Assembly: GCF_021538895.1 (NCBI RefSeq)
Contig: NZ_JADDRL010000070.1
Span: 1 to 52,557 of the forward strand
Origin: Streptomyces olivochromogenes
GTDB taxonomy: Bacteria > Actinomycetota > Actinomycetes > Streptomycetales > Streptomycetaceae
Direction: 5' to 3'
DNA: 52,557 nucleotides
Position 1 is the stretch's first letter; each line of letters opens with the position of its first letter. Below are positions 50,994-52,557 of the stretch, in pieces. A model generated the notes under the pieces. It was not told where the DNA came from and did not search any database. It was given only the letters and a program-made list of their open reading frames with translations. A program made the translations under genes and the position numbers.

Positions 50994-51100
50994 GCGGCGG
51001 CCGGGCAGCGCTGGCTCCCCTTTCTCCTGTGGGCGGGCAGGGTGCTGCCCGAGCCGACTGCCGCCGCGCCGGGACGGCGAAGCGACGGCGCGGCGGCACG

Positions 51101-51152
51101 CCGGTCGGGGGAGCGCAAGCACGCCCGCTCCCCCGGCCCGGCGGCCTTTTTT
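51101..51152 (+). terminator. Rho-independent terminator
   Basis: GGGGGAGCG (51107-51115) and CGCTCCCCC (51126-51134), followed by a GC-rich run and TTTTTT (51147-51152). It closes the Gln-rich 2 transcript. Confidence 0.85.
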
Positions 51153-51198
51153 GACGACCCGGACGTGCGACAACTTCTTCGTGTGAGACGGCGGTTGG

Positions 51199-52557
51199 AT
51201 GATGACTGAGCAAGACGGCAACAACGTGACGCCGGGTGACGGCGGCAAGGGCGCGAAGGGCGCGCGTGCGCAAGCCGGGGCGGGCGAGACCGGGCAGCAG
51301 CCGTCGGCGGCGCGCGCCGCGGCGGGTCAGGGCGAGCAGCGGCAGGAGCCGGACCGGCAGGCACAGCCGCAACCGGGCGGGCGCGGTGTGCGGTCGGGGT
51401 GGGGCCGGTACCTGGTCGCGCCGCGGCCTTTGGGGCTGCTTGCGGGCGGCGTGCCACCGATCGAGGCCTCGGCACTGTTTGCGCTGCTGGAAGAAGACCC
51501 CGAGGTGGAGCCGGTGGCGCAGGTGCGGCCACCGCGTTCGCGGGGCCTGGGGGCGATCGCCGAGCCGCAACCAGCCTGCCCGCCGGTGGCGGTAGTGGCC
51601 ATGCCCGAGGAGCGGGCGCGTGCCCTGGCGGCGAACCCTCAGGTGGTCGTGGAGATCGACCAGCCCCTGTCCTACCTCCCTACCCCGCTGGTGGGCCTGG
51701 GTCCGGTGCCGATGATCGACCCCATGCTGGCCGTCACCCTGGAAGAGCCCCAGCAGTTCACGCTGCGCGTGGTGGGCAGCGACGGGGATGAGGTGGCCGA
51801 CGCGCACGTGTGGGCGATCGGCAGCAGCGGGCCCGTGCACGGCGTCACCGGCCCCGACGGCCGGGTGACCCTGACGCTCGCCGCGGACACCCCTGAGACG
51901 CTGCAGGCCCTCTACGTCCGCCCGCTGTCCGGCTACTGGCCCACGCGCACCGCCATCCCCCAACCCTCCGCAGGCGGAGAAGCCGTGGTTCAGGTGCAGG
52001 CTCTGTCGGACACGTTCGAGGGATTCCCGGGCCGGGCGCTCACGGGCTGGGGCACCCAGGCGATGCGGCTCAACCAAATCCCACCCACGTACCGCGGACA
52101 CGGCATCAGAATCGCGCTGCTGGACTCCGGAGTGAACACCGGCCACCCGGATCTCAAGGACACCGTCCAGCACGGGCACGACTTCACCGGCACCGGGCAC
52201 GGCACCTGGGGCGTGGACGCCACGGGTCACGGCACGTGGTGCGCCGGCATCATGGCGGCGGCGGACAACCGCACCGGCATCGCCGGGATCGCGGCCGAGG
52301 CCGAACTCCACGCGCTGAAACTCTTCCCGGGCGGGCACCTGAGCAACCTGCTCGAAGCAGTCGACTACTGCGTCACCCACGACATCGACATCGCCCAGCT
52401 CAATCTCGCCTACACCACCCCCTCCCAGCTGGCCGCCTGGAAACTCGCCGACGCACACGCCGCCGGGATCACCGTCATCGCCCCGGCCGGCGACACCGCA
52501 GGACCCCTCACCCACCCGGCTACCCTGCCCGGGATCCTGGCAGTGGGAGCACTCGCC
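51199..52557 (+). CDS. S8 family (subtilisin-like) peptidase, partial, altered oxyanion residue
   Basis: 453 codons to the window edge, starting ATG-ATG at 51199. The N-terminus is disordered (EQDGNNVTPGDGGKGAKGAR, rich in Gly/Ala/Gln) with no signal peptide. Next is a small domain (RYLVAPRPLGLLAGGVPPIE, ALFALLEEDPEVEPVAQV) and an Ig-like fold (FTLRVVGSDGDEVADAHVWA, VTGPDGRVTLTLAAD). The peptidase core shows Asp309 in IALLDSGVNTGHPDL and His344 in ATGHGTWCAGIM. The catalytic Ser is beyond the edge. The oxyanion Asn, normally AAGN, reads APAGD (about 52492). It seems to act in the cytoplasm, unusual for a subtilase. Function may relate to the Gln-rich genes upstream. Confidence 0.85.
   Translation, partial: MMTEQDGNNVTPGDGGKGAKGARAQAGAGETGQQPSAARAAAGQGEQRQEPDRQAQPQPGGRGVRSGWGRYLVAPRPLGLLAGGVPPIEASALFALLEEDPEVEPVAQVRPPRSRGLGAIAEPQPACPPVAVVAMPEERARALAANPQVVVEIDQPLSYLPTPLVGLGPVPMIDPMLAVTLEEPQQFTLRVVGSDGDEVADAHVWAIGSSGPVHGVTGPDGRVTLTLAADTPETLQALYVRPLSGYWPTRTAIPQPSAGGEAVVQVQALSDTFEGFPGRALTGWGTQAMRLNQIPPTYRGHGIRIALLDSGVNTGHPDLKDTVQHGHDFTGTGHGTWGVDATGHGTWCAGIMAAADNRTGIAGIAAEAELHALKLFPGGHLSNLLEAVDYCVTHDIDIAQLNLAYTTPSQLAAWKLADAHAAGITVIAPAGDTAGPLTHPATLPGILAVGALA

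Noticed and set aside
50839..52515. 558-codon minus-strand frame
   Set aside because: Antisense to the subtilase, whose plus-strand frame carries Asp and His motifs and extends past the window edge.

Overview
The DNA is very GC-rich. Its gene styles include SARP/AfsR regulators, Tat and lipoprotein signal peptides, LGFP-repeat cell-wall enzymes, GTG/TTG starts and STAS/ANTAR regulators. Together they point to a Streptomyces-type actinomycete. The many gene fragments and insertion-sequence remnants suggest an accessory region, perhaps a chromosome arm. That placement is inference; no terminus or replication gene is visible.

Layout. 1-7.1 kb is a scrap zone: a SWIM-protein start, broken phosphotransferase, methyltransferase, pqqE and IS605 genes, plus intact PadR/hydrolase and lipoprotein genes. 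7.6-15.6 kb holds a small Trypco1 protein, a 1344-aa trypsin/STAND-NTPase/WD40 protein, a serpin, a membrane protein and a TolB-like propeller. 16.2-26.9 kb holds a SARP regulator and a set of exported proteins: esterase, N-terminal-nucleophile acylase, DUF4185 protein and two LGFP-repeat cell-wall proteins with identical tails. 27.5-32.2 kb repeats the Trypco1 + trypsin/STAND/propeller module with diverged sequence. 32.3-34.9 kb has an SPFH-protein kinase fusion between two inverted 138-bp repeats, then a decayed sulfonate-type ABC operon. 34.9-45.6 kb is a catabolic cluster: homoprotocatechuate ring cleavage (hpaE, hpaD, hpaG-like), an aromatic amino acid decarboxylase-like enzyme, an acetoacetate-decarboxylase-family enzyme and a gamma-glutamyl amine set (glutamine-synthetase-like, aldehyde dehydrogenase, PuuD-like). 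A MarR regulator and repeated TTTGA-N2-4-CAAA operators link it. 45.7-48.6 kb holds stress/regulatory small genes and tRNA-Gln. 49.0-52.6 kb holds two glutamine-rich proteins flanking an apparently dead DNA ligase domain, followed by a cytosolic-looking subtilase with an altered oxyanion residue.

How the genes may work together. The two STAND modules resemble regulated self/non-self conflict systems in which a peptidase is fused to an NTPase switch and a propeller sensor; the nearby serpin is a candidate brake on such a peptidase. The catabolic cluster probably turns aromatic amino acids or amines into homoprotocatechuate and cleaves the ring, with MarR repressing both the operon and the divergent synthetase. 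The best candidates for an undescribed system are the Gln-rich/pseudo-ligase/subtilase locus and the STAND-serpin locus.
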